Assembly: GCA_036023115.1 (NCBI GenBank)
Contig: JAYKKT010000061.1
Location: 14,839,001-14,903,000 of the forward strand
From: Brasenia schreberi
Lineage: Eukaryota > Streptophyta > Magnoliopsida > Nymphaeales > Cabombaceae
DNA: 64,000 nt
Direction: 5' to 3'
The translations under genes and the position numbers were made by a program. Below, one piece after another: positions 10,300 to 22,030 of the stretch. Each line of letters starts with the position of its first letter. Within the stretch, counting starts at the first letter, position 1. Under the pieces are notes generated by a model. It made no database searches. It was given only the letters and a program-made list of their open reading frames with translations, and was not told the origin of the DNA.

Positions 10300-11282
10300 A
10301 TGGTTGCCATTCTGGATCCAATAGGAGTTCCATTAGAGCGTAGTTTGATTCGCCGGATTTCTTATTGAATAAACTTTATTATTTTGCTATTTTATCTTTG
10401 TTTAGTAGATGAATCCATGTCAGATTGTGAATAAAAGCTTGGATATGTGAGCTAGTTGTTGGATTTTGAGGCATTATGGTTGATGGATTCTCCTCTTTTC
10501 TCATGTTATCATTCTAGGGATAGCTTTACGTTGTGATGTCTTCTAATTGATACCTGTTCTTATGATAAAAATATTATTTGATTATGACTTTAACTGACTT
10601 GGAATATATTTATGTGCATGCATGCCAGTAGTCATGTAAGTTGAGTTTGTGCATGAATATTATTTTTGAAGATATCTTAAATATTGCTGAAAGGATATTT
10701 ATGTCATCTATTGAGTATGAATCATGTGCTTGGTTAATAAGAATAAGAAAAACTAATTGAAATTAAAGGGTGTGTGTCTAGGGCACCTTAACATGATAGT
10801 TGTTGGATTGGCTAAGGTGGACAGTGGGTCTTGGTCGATGAGGAGGGCTTAACGAATCGCACACCCCTAGCCATACGGGGAGCCTAATTATCTAAACTTA
10901 AAGTTGTGTGCATGTGTGTGGATGATTGTGAATATCAATAACTATATTAATATTCATGATGATTTGAATAGTTCCAAAATGGTGTATATTTATGAATATT
11001 AATAAGTATTTTGCATTCTTGTTTAAATTCTGCATACTTCCACTATGATATTATGGGGAGGTAGTCACCCACTAGACACGTTTCTTATGCTTGACCCAAA
11101 TCATTTACATTTTACAGTTATTCCTAAAGCAAGTTTCTCGAGGCCGCTAGAGGTGAGTTGCAGTTGAATCGTACAGCAGAGTAGAAAAAAATAGTAGCGT
11201 TCATTTTCAACATTAGGAGATAACATTTATTTTATTTATTTATTTTGATTGGGACTTGTCATTGGATCCTAACAGGGGACTA
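10300..11282 (+). mobile_element. Degraded LTR-like segment (Ty3 type)
   Basis: The block near 11050-11160 (cacccactagacacg, ttttacagttattcctaaagc, aggccgctagaggtgagt) parallels the 3' part of the Ty3-type LTR at 1860-1950 (ctactaagctatg, ttttacagttcgtcctgaagc, gaagtagagtaggag). In copy B the segment continues 230 bases further with catgcacgatgagatttggcca, parallel to catgctcgcacgagaagtggcca at 2157. This suggests a distant solo LTR or fragment. Ends and target duplications are not recognised, and the start is a guess. Confidence 0.4.
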
Positions 11283-11865
11283 AGAATAGAGAATCATAAA
11301 ATAGAGAATCATAAAGAAACCATCATCTCCATGGTTTGATTGGTATAATTAATGGTAGAGATTTAAATTAAAAAGTAAATACTTTTTGTATGTTGCATTT
11401 AATGTACTTTGTGTTTATCATCTTAACTATTCATCTCAAAGGTCAAATAGTTATGATGGTGACTTGTGGTTCTCTAGTTTTATGGATTTCTTAAATATAC
11501 ACTATATGTGTGTATGTATATAATATAGAAAACTAGATCTTGCCTATCATGGATGCTACTCATTGATGCTCAACCGTTGTTTTTCAGTAGTATGAGTATT
11601 ATTTTAAAGGTTGTTGGAGATATTTGGAAAATAACAAAGAATAACCTTATTACACTCATGCTATCGAAAAACAAATATCGAATATGAGTGAACAATATCA
11701 ATTACACACAAATATAGAAGATCGGTTATAAGGATGCATGTGATAAGCAGTTGGTATCAATATAAAGTATCAAGCCTACTACAATAAATGTTCTAAAGTG
11801 GTGGACACTATTATATTTATTGTAGTGGGTCTCGTACTTTTACATTGCGAGTGCCAACTGACTAC

Positions 11866-11918
<53 letters not shown>

Positions 11919-14059
11919 GGATCTGATCCATTTCTAATATTGTTCACTATATCTATTTTTTACTTTTAAGGGTATGAATATAATTTACAAAGTTGTAAAG
12001 GTCTTTGGAAAAATATCAATGACAACTAAATTATGCTCTTGTCTCTTAAAAAGTAAAAAAGACTATAAGTGAGCAGTGTTACAGTGGATAGGATCCATTC
12101 AATATGTACACACATTTTATATCTATATAGTGTGTGTGCGTGTGCATGCATATGTGTGTGATGTGAATTTATGTGCATGTATGTAAGATAGGATGGTTAT
12201 CCGCAAGTCCTCAATAATTGAAACTTCATGCGATCTTAATTAATGGTCATCAATCATGCTGATCAGGACTCTAGCAAATCGAGCAGAGAACCACTTTCAA
12301 GATTTTGTCATACATGTGGCTGGCAATCAAATACAGCCTTGCCTACACATCCATGATATAATTAATAAAAAAAACTTGGTAGCATGATGAACGCAATTAA
12401 TTTCAGCCTTTCTCTTTTTCAAGGGAGAGGCTGCAGCCAGATGCACACCACGGTATCACACTCCCCTAGCCAAGTGTGCTATTGCTCGTTGTGCTAACAA
12501 CACATATTAAGAACCTCATCTTGAGGCTTATTCGAATCAGGCATATAAAACAAGCTTGTGTGATGCATGCACTAAGATTTGGGTGGCCACCAAAGATTGG
12601 TTTGGCCTTACACGTATGGAGACAGCTCAGCGTATGAAAAGGATAACAATAACTCACCTGCAAGCTGACCACCCTGCGCTTGGCACTTATCGCACCATTA
12701 AATAATAGTGTCTCTTCTTTTGATTCATCTTGGATTTGGACCCGGGAGGTTGATGATAACTGGGTTGTCTTCTACTTTCTCTTCCATATTATGTTTTCCT
12801 TAGGTTAGCTTACAGAAGAAAGAAAAGAAAATCCTCTAGAAAGACATGCTCTTTTTGTTATTTAATGCGTTACCACTAGCGTGAATTATTTTTTCTTCAG
12901 GTAATTGGGTTTTATGAGCAATAGAAAAACCACATCAGACTATATCTATCATATTATAAATGACTTCCTACCGGGGGAGATTTATCAAACATCCAGATGA
13001 ATATCAAATCGAAATCCAGTTAGAAGAACTAGATAATAACATTTGATGTGCAACTCTAGGGATTACCTCTGTATTTGGAGTCCCATCAAGGGAATTTTGG
13101 TCATCACATAAAATTTCATTGAACTTATTAAGTTTAATTTTATTAATTACTTCTAAATGTAACTAGATTCATATTCACTTAACTATCATTGTTGAAATGC
13201 TTTCACGGATTTATGTATTCTAATAGGTTAGGATAAGTTCTCTATTGAGTTAGGACTCTTTTTAGAAGTTATTTTGCATAAAATAGGACTTTAAGCACTT
13301 TTTATGTGGAGTCCATTGTCTTGGACGAAATTAAGATAGGAGATGTTCTCATTAATAAAGATATGTTGAGTTTTTATGTTTAAGATCATGAGTTTTTTCT
13401 CATTCTCTATCCTTCTATTTTTTTCTTCCCTATTCCTTGATTCTCTTTGTTGTCGCCTAACTAACTGCTAAACTCTAGTACAAAATCCGTAACCTACTAG
13501 AATGAATTGGAGTGTAGGGATATATTGGAGAACTTTCACCCTCGTTGTCAAGGGAGAGGCATGGATAAGGCTTTAGGCAGTGGAATGGGTCTCCAGGAAA
13601 TGGACTGGTGGTATCTCGATTGCCAATGGGATTACATGTGCTCGAGAATGTGTTGAGCTAAGTTACTACTAGTCTTAGGAAAGAGAAAGTAAGGAAAAGT
13701 AAAGGAATACGAATTGTGATTATATTTTGATACCTTGTTTTTTATTACAAGTATTATTTTTAGACTTTCATCAAAACAACAAAGTATGATATTTCCGATA
13801 ATTCCTCACTATGTGCTAATATCATTAGTTTGCTACTACATCAATTGGAATGTACTAACTGACTCGACCATCCATACTTTCAAAATATCATGTTGCTTGA
13901 ATTTTATTTGATCTTGACCCACAACCAGTCAGTTGTACATTGATTGGGTGAATAAGGTTAGGAATTAGAAATGCTACCTCTAGATGCAATGGGCATCCAC
14001 AACCTTATGATGTTATTTTGCTTGGTCATACGGTTTGATGACTACCTTCTTTATTCTTT
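11283..14059. other. Long non-coding stretch
   Basis: Apart from the TA microsatellite I see no gene or transposon end in this 2.8 kb. It is closely conserved in copy B. A short minus-strand ORF of 68 codons at 12466-12672 (54483-54689 in B) is unrecognised. Relative to B, A lacks 247 bases near 12238, bounded by 'ttaat'. Confidence 0.4.
11869..11916. repeat. TA microsatellite
   Basis: About 24 TA units. The orthologous tract in copy B (53614-53685) is about 36 units. ORFs predicted through it as Tyr-Ile repeats are artefacts. Confidence 0.95.
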
Positions 14060-14840
14060 CTTATTCTTCTAGATTTTTAGCACAATCGCTTTCAATTGTC
14101 TTTTGGAATAATGTTGCCCACCATTGCGGATGTACTAGTGATCATGGGTCTTCCAATTGATAGCATTGATCATATGTTTAGTTGTTCATGACTTCAATTA
14201 TAGTAAGCTTGCTTTACATCTTTATTGAGACAACTTCATCCATCATTATATAGGTATTAGAACCACAATAGATGAACAACACTATTCCTTTTTATTGTTA
14301 TGGTTTTGTCGTTTTGTTGCCTATGTTCTTGAAACCAAAGTCAACGGTTTGGTACAAAATTGTCACTTGCCCCCTATTTTTTGGCCATGGTTTACCATTT
14401 AGACAATTATGCTCTCAAAGTTCTTTGGAGTGGTAATACTATACAGCTGGTGGGATGTATATTAGAGTTCCTTCAACTCTAGATTCATCTGTACTTTCTA
14501 CAGTTTGGATTTATGCAATTTCCTTTCTAACAAATTATCATTGATATGTTAGGACATGCTTTAAGCCTCATTCCTCCAATCTTCATTCCTCCTATAGATA
14601 TAATTGCTCAAGTTGTGGTCTATCAATTATGATGATGCAATTTTTATTCTTCTGTATTTCAATTCTCCTATATTTCCATCTATGATCATATTTATGAAAG
14701 ACCTTTGTAAATTTGGAATGTCGAAAGTCTTTTCTCCTTGATACTTATTTTGTGGTGCCTCCCCATCATCCAAATTCAACCCAATCATTGATAAAACCTA
14801 TTTTCCTCATTGCATTGTTCATCAATTAGGGTTTCAGTAG
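14060..14840 (+). pseudogene. Plant mobile domain (PMD) protein relic, copy A
   Basis: The plus strand encodes FGIMLPTIADVLVIMGLP followed by IDSIDHM (14102-14176), matching the PMD hallmark F-x-FGxMxPTLxDVxxLTGLPIxG (PF10536, the aminotransferase-like family of MAIN/MAIL1). Further pieces in shifting frames fit the domain: EQHYSFLLLWFCRFV (about 14276-14322) for the conserved FL-x-LW-L segment, and LSLAPYFLAMVYHLDNYAL (about 14365-14420) for the ALAPxxLAxLY segment. Stops and frameshifts exclude a product. PMDs occur both as host genes and inside plant Ty3 and MULE transposons. Ty3 pol remains lie about 3.5 kb downstream on the same strand, which suggests but does not prove a transposon-borne copy. 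Confidence 0.7.
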
Positions 14841-15043
14841 GACTTACCAACCATCATAGAATTGTTGGTTGATGAGGATGATGAGCAAGGAGTTCTCCTT
14901 CAATTTTTGGATTTATATCCTTGCACTCTAGAGACTCCAGATTTCTCTTCTTGGGGGGAGGGGAAGGAGACTTCATGAGAATATGACAAAGGCTTCAATC
15001 AACCAACATCAATAAAGGCTTACATATTATGGTGAGGATCTAA

Positions 15044-15048
15044 CTAAT
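15044..15048. repeat. Target-site duplication (left), solo LTR 1
   Basis: ctaat directly precedes the TGTAAACACC start of the LTR. The matching ctaat is preserved only in copy B, right after the LTR end (59254-59258). Confidence 0.75.
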
Positions 15049-16587
15049 TGTAAACACCCTAAATAAATTTTTCTGAAAACACTGCCTACTTCAAAAGCTG
15101 ACTTGTTTTAAAAAAACCTTTTGCTTTAAAATGAAAATTTTAAATCTTTAAAATAAAGACTTTAAAAGGTTTCAAAGCTAAAAAGATAAGGCCCAAAAGA
15201 TTTGAGCAAATCAGGCGAAGATTAAGGCAACGATTGGAGCCCGCTTCCAACAAGGATAGAGTTCGCGAAGGTCAAGTCGTGGAGCAAGAGAGTAGATCAT
15301 GTCGAATCAAGGCACGTCTTCATCCAAGATCAAGTCAAGTGGATAGCCTTACCAAAACTAAACCTAGCTGAACTTGACTAAGTCCTAAGCTTGAGTCACT
15401 TGAGTTAAATATGAAGCATGACCTAGTTTAAATCAAATGCCTTAACTTGACCAAACCAAATTTTTCTAGCCTTGTGTACCTTATATCCTTGGGCTAAACA
15501 TCAAATGATACTCTTACCTAGCCTTGATTAAATGGGACGAGCCAACAAAGGAAGACACATCAAGTTGAAGAAGCAGCCGGTTGCACTTGGAGACGTCTAG
15601 GACCTAGCCAACTATGTCTAGGTGTATATGGTTTGAACCAACAACCAGCCCACATTGGGCTGGTCCATATTTGATCAAGGGAGACCACTCATCCACCTGA
15701 ACATGAAGACCCTTGGGGCTGGGTTTGGGTCTTGGATCACCCGCCCCAAGGAAGGGCCTAGAAGAGCCTCCCTTGGCCTATAAATAGAGGCCAAGGGGTG
15801 TGTGTGTGTGTGAATCCTATCTAGACATCTTGGAGAGTGTTTGGGAAGTGGCTGCACCTTGGGGTCTTGGGCTGCATCTTGGGAATTCGTGAGTTGCTAG
15901 GGAAGGCTTGAGAGAGGGGAAGAGAGTGTAGGAATTAGACTAAGTGCTGCAAATTGTTGGGGGAGTTTGAGTGAGAAAACAAGAAATGGGAAAGGTGAAG
16001 GCCATGCAATACAAGTAAGGGTCGATCCTTGAAGAAACGTGTAAGTGTCATTCTCCTTTGATTCATCTCCATCTCTTTTTCATATTTTATTCAAAAGGGG
16101 TTGTATTAATGGAGCTTTGTCTCCCCACATGATGTAATAAGAAGTAGAAGTGCTGAAATTTTCATTTCTTGCTTATGTACTGTAATTGTTTGTGTTCTTG
16201 ATTCTACCTCTCTATATGTTATAAATACTCTTTATCTTTTAATCTCCTCAATGCTAATATATATATTTCCATTTATTTTTCTTCATCAATTTACTTTGGG
16301 ACGTTGTGTTGTTGCAATTTGAATTCGGGTGAGTTTGCATCACGTATGTTCTAAAAACAAAATTATGGATTTCAGTATTCCTACATATGTTTATTGCTTT
16401 ATTTTTCATTATTAAACTACTACTCCGATCGACTTAAAATTTTACACCCTGCATCTACACACACAAGCCCACTTGTAATAATATTTTCAAGAATTTTAGA
16501 GTTGTGCAACTACACACAAGATATCCCAAGCCCACGGATTTCAAGTGTAATAAAATTTTACACCTTGCATCTACACACACAAGCCCA
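15049..16587 (+). mobile_element. Solo LTR 1, family TGTAAACACC, copy A (3' truncated)
   Basis: Starts TGTAAACACCCTAAATAAA like the LTRs at 20703, 25613 and 33454. It carries the family TATA inverted repeat at 15771-15796, a ggggttgtattaatggagc block, and the block gggacgttgtgttgttgcaa (16297). The last ~750 bases and ~100 bases of flank present in copy B are deleted here. In their place is a partial tandem duplication of the taaaattttacacc...acaagcccac block. No internal region accompanies it, and target duplications flank a single LTR when A and B are combined, so it is a solo LTR. Confidence 0.85.
15771..15796 (+). promoter_or_regulatory. LTR TATA box in the loop of an inverted repeat
   Basis: Arms ccttggcct and aggccaagg pair perfectly, with loop ataaatag. 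The TATAAATA box (15779-15786) spans the top of the left arm and the loop. Such a box marks the U3/R promoter of an LTR. The same structure is in sister LTRs at 21470, 26297, 34144 and 57765. Confidence 0.8.
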
Positions 16588-18366
16588 CGGATTTCAATAT
16601 ATCTTTTATGCTTGATGGATCTATCATACTACAAGATATCCTATCTTCTATAATCCAATAATTTTATGCTGAGTTTCCTTTCCCTCCTCCACTCTGAATG
16701 CAATGAGTTGTGGTCTACATATGATACATATCCTCTAGGAAACATATCTCCTTTCTGAGCTAGAGAAATCAATAGAAGAAGTCTCATGTATTTGTGCCAA
16801 GATTCATGAATATCTTGATGCCTACCAAAACCACTCATTAGCTGCACATACCCAACTTACTTTTATAGTTGATTGTGAGGAGGATATTTTCTCATTGTCT
16901 CACTCAGAAAGAAGATCTGTATCCTAGAGTATGGAGATGAAATGTCTTTGCAGCATAGTTGAGAAGAAGTTTCATGTTTTTATGCTTAAGATATTTGTTC
17001 CTTTTAGTAGAAGAAATCTCATGCTTCTACCAAATTGATGGAAATGGCTTTGCGCATTGTTGATCTGGAAAGTAAGAAGTCCATCCTTTAGGCTGAAATT
17101 TATATCTGAAGGAACAACTCGAGATACTTTATCGGCATCACCATGAATTACTCATTGAAGTTTCTTAGGTACAATCCCATCCCAACTCCTTGAGATCTCA
17201 AGCATTCGCAGTTCACAAAATGGAAATCACAATGTCTTGAGAGCTTGCTCAAGAATCACAAGAATTGCATATCTATTGGAAAACCACGAAGCCCTTGAGA
17301 AAAATGTTCAACCTAATTCTCTAGATCATAATGGTCTCAAGGAATATAAAGATAATTTAAAGATAAATCTTGGGAGGATCTTGAGATAGACTAGGTAGGT
17401 TGAAGGTTGTTATAATAGTGACTTTTATGTGTCATTAATTCTTATTTAATGACTAATATTAAATACACAATCATATTTGCATGGCCATACTATAATTTTG
17501 TAGTCCGTTGCACTTTTTGTTCCTTCGAGAAATCCATGCAGGCTAGCCTAAAATGTTATTTAACATCATACAACAAATTTCATTCATTGCCACCTACTAA
17601 ATCATATCGGCACCTTGGATTCCATACTGAATAACCATGTGAAGTCATGTGAATAGATGTCGATAGGATGTTACACTTTTTGTATATAAAATGTGGTTGG
17701 GATTTTACCTTCTTTATGTGAGTAACCACGAGTCTTTTTTTCATGATCTTCTCAACTCCCATAGCTTTTAGAAACCCAACTCTTTCCAAAATCTCAACCT
17801 CAAGTTACCATGTGTCTTGACTTGCTGACTTGTACTATTTTTTTATAGCATCACAATATCTGTGGAAGAGGCCCTCAATGTTGTTGACGAGATGAACATT
17901 TCGAAAACTCTACCACTTTATGTTTCTAAGTTTTGGTATGATTGCTTTCTAAAGGACTTTTTACTTGGATGAAACCTTCCAAGGAATAAGATGATTGGCA
18001 TAGATGAAGATTTGACCTCATTTAGCTATCGAGAGATGTCTTCTTTATTGACCTAAACTTCATCTTCAAGTTCTCAGGTTTTTAGTATAGAAAGATCAAT
18101 TGTTTTGTCTTAAAATCGGATATGATTGGTAATAATCTCCTTAATGTCTATATCATCATTGGTCTTCCTTCTGATGTCCTTGAACTTCACTCTCTTGGTC
18201 CCCTTCCTATGTAAAATCACCAAACATTACTCATAGTCCATGATGATTCCTAAATTGTTGAATACACTTGTATTTCTCTCAATTGAATGTTCCCACTAAT
18301 CCTTGTTGTCGTCTTCCTGGCCTCAGACAACAAGAATTCTTTTTAGTGGAGTTTTATTAAGTCTCC
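16588..18366. other. Unassigned stretch between solo LTR and Ty3 pol relic
   Basis: Conserved in copy B (59358-61136). It may hold the degraded upstream pol or gag of the Ty3 element whose RT end starts at about 18367, but I can read no diagnostic motif. A 68-codon minus-strand ORF at 16641-16847 (59412-59618 in B) is unrecognised. Confidence 0.4.
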
Positions 18367-19303
18367 ATTAACAAACCAGGATACTATCAATTTCTTAATA
18401 AATTATTTCATTTGGAGTTTTATAATAATGCCGACTTCAATCTGTTGAGCCATAGTGATTTTGTGACTCAACATATGTCATTTGAAAGAATCAAAGCTTA
18501 TCTTGTGAAACTGTCAGTCTTGGTACCCCTAATTTTTGGAAAACTGTTAAAACTATATATAATTGTGATAGAAAATTTCATTGATGCTCTCTTGGCATAA
18601 GATACCAATGATAATACTAAACATATTATTTTGTACTTGAATCAGTTACCGATGTAAAACCCCTATATTTTCGAATAAAAGTTGTGTTTGCCTTTATATC
18701 ACCCATGTATGAAGTCAGAATATTACCTTTTGAAGAACGAGGTACAGGTAGTGAGCAAAGTCAATATTTTGTATTACTTTCTTAGCCACCCAAACTAGGT
18801 TAGTAAAATGAGCGATCATGTTGTATCAATTTGATTTGAAACATCTCCCTCTTAAATACATAAAAGGATAGGTCATGGCTGAGTTCCTAGCACATTTCAT
18901 TTGTGTTGATAAAAATATAATTTCTAAATAGTCTTGATCAATTATGTTTGGTGGTTTAAAATACAGTAAAGGTGTGGGAATTGGTGAAATGCTTACTATA
19001 TCTTCGTAGTCAGGTTTCACCAACAATGAAGTAGAATATCAGGATTTGATCTATGGTAGAAGCCCGATATTTGGTAATTGATGCAAAAAAGGTAAGCATG
19101 TATGGTTACTCTCAGGTTATGCTCAATCAACTTTTAGGGAACTAACAATGTCTTAGTTCCAATTTATAGCCTTCACACCAATGAGCAAAGGGTTTACTAG
19201 AAACTTTCATCAAATTGAAGCTATCATATATCTAAAGAGATGATAATTGAGTGGTTGACTTGGCATCTCGATCTCCATGGGTGGTGGTGAAATAATCTAT
19301 AGC
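18367..19303 (+). pseudogene. Ty3/gypsy RT end and double RNase H relic, copy A
   Basis: Reading through stops, the strand gives the RT connection and first RNase H: SFERIKAYLVK, VLVPLIFGKLLKLY (about 18480-18560; family pattern FxRIKxYL-PPVLxPP-GxPLxLY). A second RNase H follows: SGFTNNEVEYQDLIYG (19010-19055; family TNNxAEYxALxxGL) and VMLNQLLGN (about 19120; family LVVNQVxGE). Two RNase H domains in tandem are typical of the plant Tat/Ogre branch of Ty3 elements. Many stops and shifts occur. The sequence is interrupted at 19304 by a hAT-like element and resumes with integrase at 20179. Confidence 0.8.
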
Positions 19304-20178
19304 TAGGGGCGTTCATGGGGTGGGGATCATCTTCTCTGAATGTGGGAAAACTTGAAGCCCCATTTACAGTTCGACATCGGGGGGAGTAGAGGTAATCCCT
19401 ATGGGGCTCAATGTGGGGACAAGGACTCTAGGTCCTTGCCATGCAAACCTGCCCTATAGACCTCGGGTCATGGACCTGCTTTTAAGATCCATATTCATGG
19501 ATCCAAAATATAAATACGCATTTAACGAGCAAAGAAATACTAGATAATGTGAAAAGAAGGAAACAAACAATTGTTTCTGCCCTCTCTCGATTGACAAGAG
19601 ATGGATGACCAAGTCTCAACCTCTCTCTCATAGTGATGACTATAAGCATCTCTCTCAGTACCCTTTTTTGGTATAAGTAATATTGTATCTGACAAGAAGT
19701 CCATTCACATTATAAGTAACAATCTTCATATCCACTTTCCGATTATGACATTGTTCCTTTGAATAAAAGATGACTTTGGAACCTCGGTAATTGTTGTCAT
19801 GTTGGTATTGCAATGTATCTAACATCTAATTCCTTGCTATTTTTATAGGATCATAAACATTTGAAAGGTCAGGCATGGTTTTGTTGTCATGTTCGTATTG
19901 CAATGTATCTGATGTTTAATTCTTTATAGATATAGAATCCAAAGGATGGGCAAGGATTCGAAAGGTTATACATGGTCTTATTGTGCAAGCTAATCGATGT
20001 GGAATCTTAATGGAGTGCTATGCCTTATCTGAAACTCAAAGTTTTCATCAAAATCTTTACCAAACCTATGGAGAGAAATGGAGGCGGTCCCACGGGACCC
20101 ATGAGGGAGGGACATGGGGGCAAAGACAGGACAGGGTTGGGAATCATGGTCCCCAAGATCGCCCTATAAACATCCCTA
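19304..20178. mobile_element. Non-autonomous hAT-like element, copy A
   Basis: The ends form imperfect terminal inverted repeats: left taggggcgttcatggggtg, right (reverse complement) tagggatgtttatagggcg. Plant hAT ends commonly begin (C/T)AGGGGTGT. Both ends are GC-rich while the middle is AT-rich, and it interrupts the Ty3 pol relic between RNase H and integrase. The flanking 8-base repeats are poor (tctatagc against actacaaa), so the target-site duplication is uncertain. Inside is a direct duplication of about 95 bases (gttgtcatgttggtattgca at 19793 and gttgtcatgttcgtattgca at 19883). No transposase. Copy B: 62074-62948, same length. Confidence 0.5.
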
Positions 20179-20520
20179 ACTACAAATTATTTCACCAAAT
20201 GGGTTGAGGCTTCATCAGGGAAAATAGTAATCTAAGATGGTGTGATCAAATTCATTGTTAAACATCATTTTTGGTTCGGTATCCCACAATCAATTATGAT
20301 TGATTAAGAGACAATGTTTACAAGAGACAAGGTAATGGCCTTCCTCGAGAGTTTTTGGTATCAAACTTGTGCATTCAACTCTTTAGTATGCCTAGGCAAA
20401 TGGATAAGTTGAAGCTACTAATAAGAAGTATCTTGAGGAAAGCCCAAAGAAATGGTGCAAGGTGTTCCCGAAGTCCTGTAGTTATACCAAAAATTAAGCA
20501 TGTTATTGAACGAGGTGGTC
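20179..20520 (+). pseudogene. Ty3/gypsy integrase relic, copy A
   Basis: The strand reads YKLFHQMG (family YFTKWVEA), then WFGIPQSIMID with the second catalytic Asp at 20302-20304. After a stop comes ETMFT, then GIKLVHST, then an ANG...VEATNKKYLEE segment containing the catalytic Glu (family AQANGQAEAxNKxL), then PKKWCKVFPK (family PRRWHEVL). This is a Ty3-type integrase core with stops and one shift. It continues the RNase H relic across the hAT-like insertion. The C-terminal end is missing; a solo LTR follows at 20703. Confidence 0.8.
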
Positions 20521-20697
20521 CAACCTAGAATGAAGGTCTAACAAGCATTGATAGTTTGTGGAAATCCTTGGTCATTGTCAACTATTGATCCTCTAAAGAT
20601 CAAAGCAAACTTGTTGATCTCAAACAAACATATCTAGGTTGGTGGCTAACTTATAAAGAGTAGAGAAAAGAGTACCTTGAAAATCCATTCTTTCCTC

Positions 20698-20702
20698 AGG
20701 AT
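20698..20702. repeat. Target-site duplication (left), solo LTR 2
   Basis: aggat precedes the LTR; aggac follows its end at 22855-22859 (4 of 5 bases alike). Copy B keeps aggat at 63467-63471. Confidence 0.6.
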
Positions 20703-21469
20703 TGTAAACACCCAAAATTGTAATGTTTTCAAAAACTCCTGAATTTCAAAAACCAGTTTACAGCCTTTCGAAACCTTTAAAAACCCCAAATTTTAAAGTT
20801 TAAACATTTTAAAAAATATTTCAAAATAAAGGTTTTAAGTTAAAAGCCCATGGATTACAAAACGGATCAAACGAACAAGTGAAACCCGATCTAAATCCAA
20901 CTCGAGATCAAGTCAAAAAGTGAAGGGTGGTTCAAGTCTATCTAGATAAAAGTAAGATTGAAGATTGAATTCGGTGTTCATTTCAAGGTGAGTTCCATTT
21001 TAAAATGCAAAATGGAATCGAGACCCTGATGAAGCTATCAAGAATCAAGTGCCATATGAGACCAAAATCAAGGACCGGGCTTATCAAAAATGAAATCAGT
21101 ATCCGCTTCAAATCTGGGATCAACTTCATCAAGTGTAGGCTCGAGATGGGGCCAGATGGGTCAAACGAAGCTCCAAATAAAAAAGTCATGAAATCAAGCA
21201 TCGACCGGTTAAAAGAACTTGGAAGAATCGAGTCTAAAATCGGGTTCACTCGGAAACCAACTCACTTGAAAACCGTCCATTCCATTCCCCCACAAGGGGA
21301 CCACCCAAAATTTAAATTGGAGCTGGACCAAAGATCCACTCCATGCCCCAAAGAAGGACTCCAAAATTTGGATTGGAGCTGAACCAAAGATCTACTCCAA
21401 GCCCCAAAGAGGACCCCACTTGGATCGGGTTGGACCAAAAGATTCAAACCTGCCCTAAAAGATTCATCT

Positions 21470-21494
21470 CCTTGGCCTATAAATAAGGCCAAGG
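21470..21494 (+). promoter_or_regulatory. LTR TATA box in inverted repeat, solo LTR 2
   Basis: Arms ccttggcct and aggccaagg, loop ataaata (one base shorter than in sisters); TATAAATA at 21478-21485. Followed by a run of G. Confidence 0.75.
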
Positions 21495-22030
21495 GGGGGG
21501 GGGGGATGAGGGGGTTGGAGGAAAGCCTTGGAGGAGAGAGAAAGGCCACGACTTGGAGCTTGGACCGAAGGCAAGAAGGGGCTGCACCAAGGCAACTGTG
21601 GGCTACAAAAGAGTGAGGTAAGAGAGAGAGAGTGAGGTAAGGGAGAGAGTAGGGTAGTCAAAGGGGAGGGCTACACCTTGGGCTCGAGTGAAAGGAAGGC
21701 TTGCAAGGAAGAAAATAGTCCGATTCCATACTCGGGATTTTTAGCATCTTGGGAAAACTTGTAAGTGCCTCTAAACTTTGATTGTAAACCATTTTTCTCC
21801 GTTAATTAAATTAAAAAAGGGGTTGTATTAATGGAGCACAACCTCCCCCCATGTAATAGTAAATAGCTCTCATTGCTTGTCATTTAATTGATGGATGATC
21901 ACGATTACACCTACGTGCACTCAATATGTTTTGCTCTTCTACCCTAATATACTTTATAAACCTTCTATACCTCGAATCCCTTCTCTTCTTAAGCCAATAT
22001 ATACATTTCAATTCGCATGAGTTTTACTTC

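Larger units (their letters stand above)
9359..10300. other. Unassigned sequence flanking copia-1
   Basis: Conserved in copy B (50901-51840). It contains an open frame of 154 codons on the minus strand and a tRNA-like promoter motif, listed separately. I see no transposon ends. Confidence 0.4.
1..21800. repeat. Large duplication, copy A
   Basis: This stretch recurs in the same orientation and order from base 47678 to the right edge. Base 1 corresponds to 47678 and base 20703 to 63472. Mismatches look like a few per cent by eye; I did not compute identity. The match is broken by blocks present in one copy only. A has a LINE at 4018-7295 and keeps 770-1048, 1163-3468, 8908-9140 and about 20780-21367, all missing from B. 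A lacks pieces that B keeps near 52.8-53.0, 54.0-54.25 and 58.5-59.35 kb. The left end lies before the window. The right end is at least 21800, since B runs off the window there. Confidence 0.95.

Noticed and set aside
15779..15900. Host gene promoter with TATA box and short ORFs (for example 15675-15857 minus)
   Set aside because: The TATA box recurs at the same position in every LTR of the family, so it is the LTR promoter.
18826..19026. Minus-strand ORF (also 61485-61796)
   Set aside because: Shadow of the plus-strand Ty3 RNase H relic, whose motifs are clearly on the other strand.
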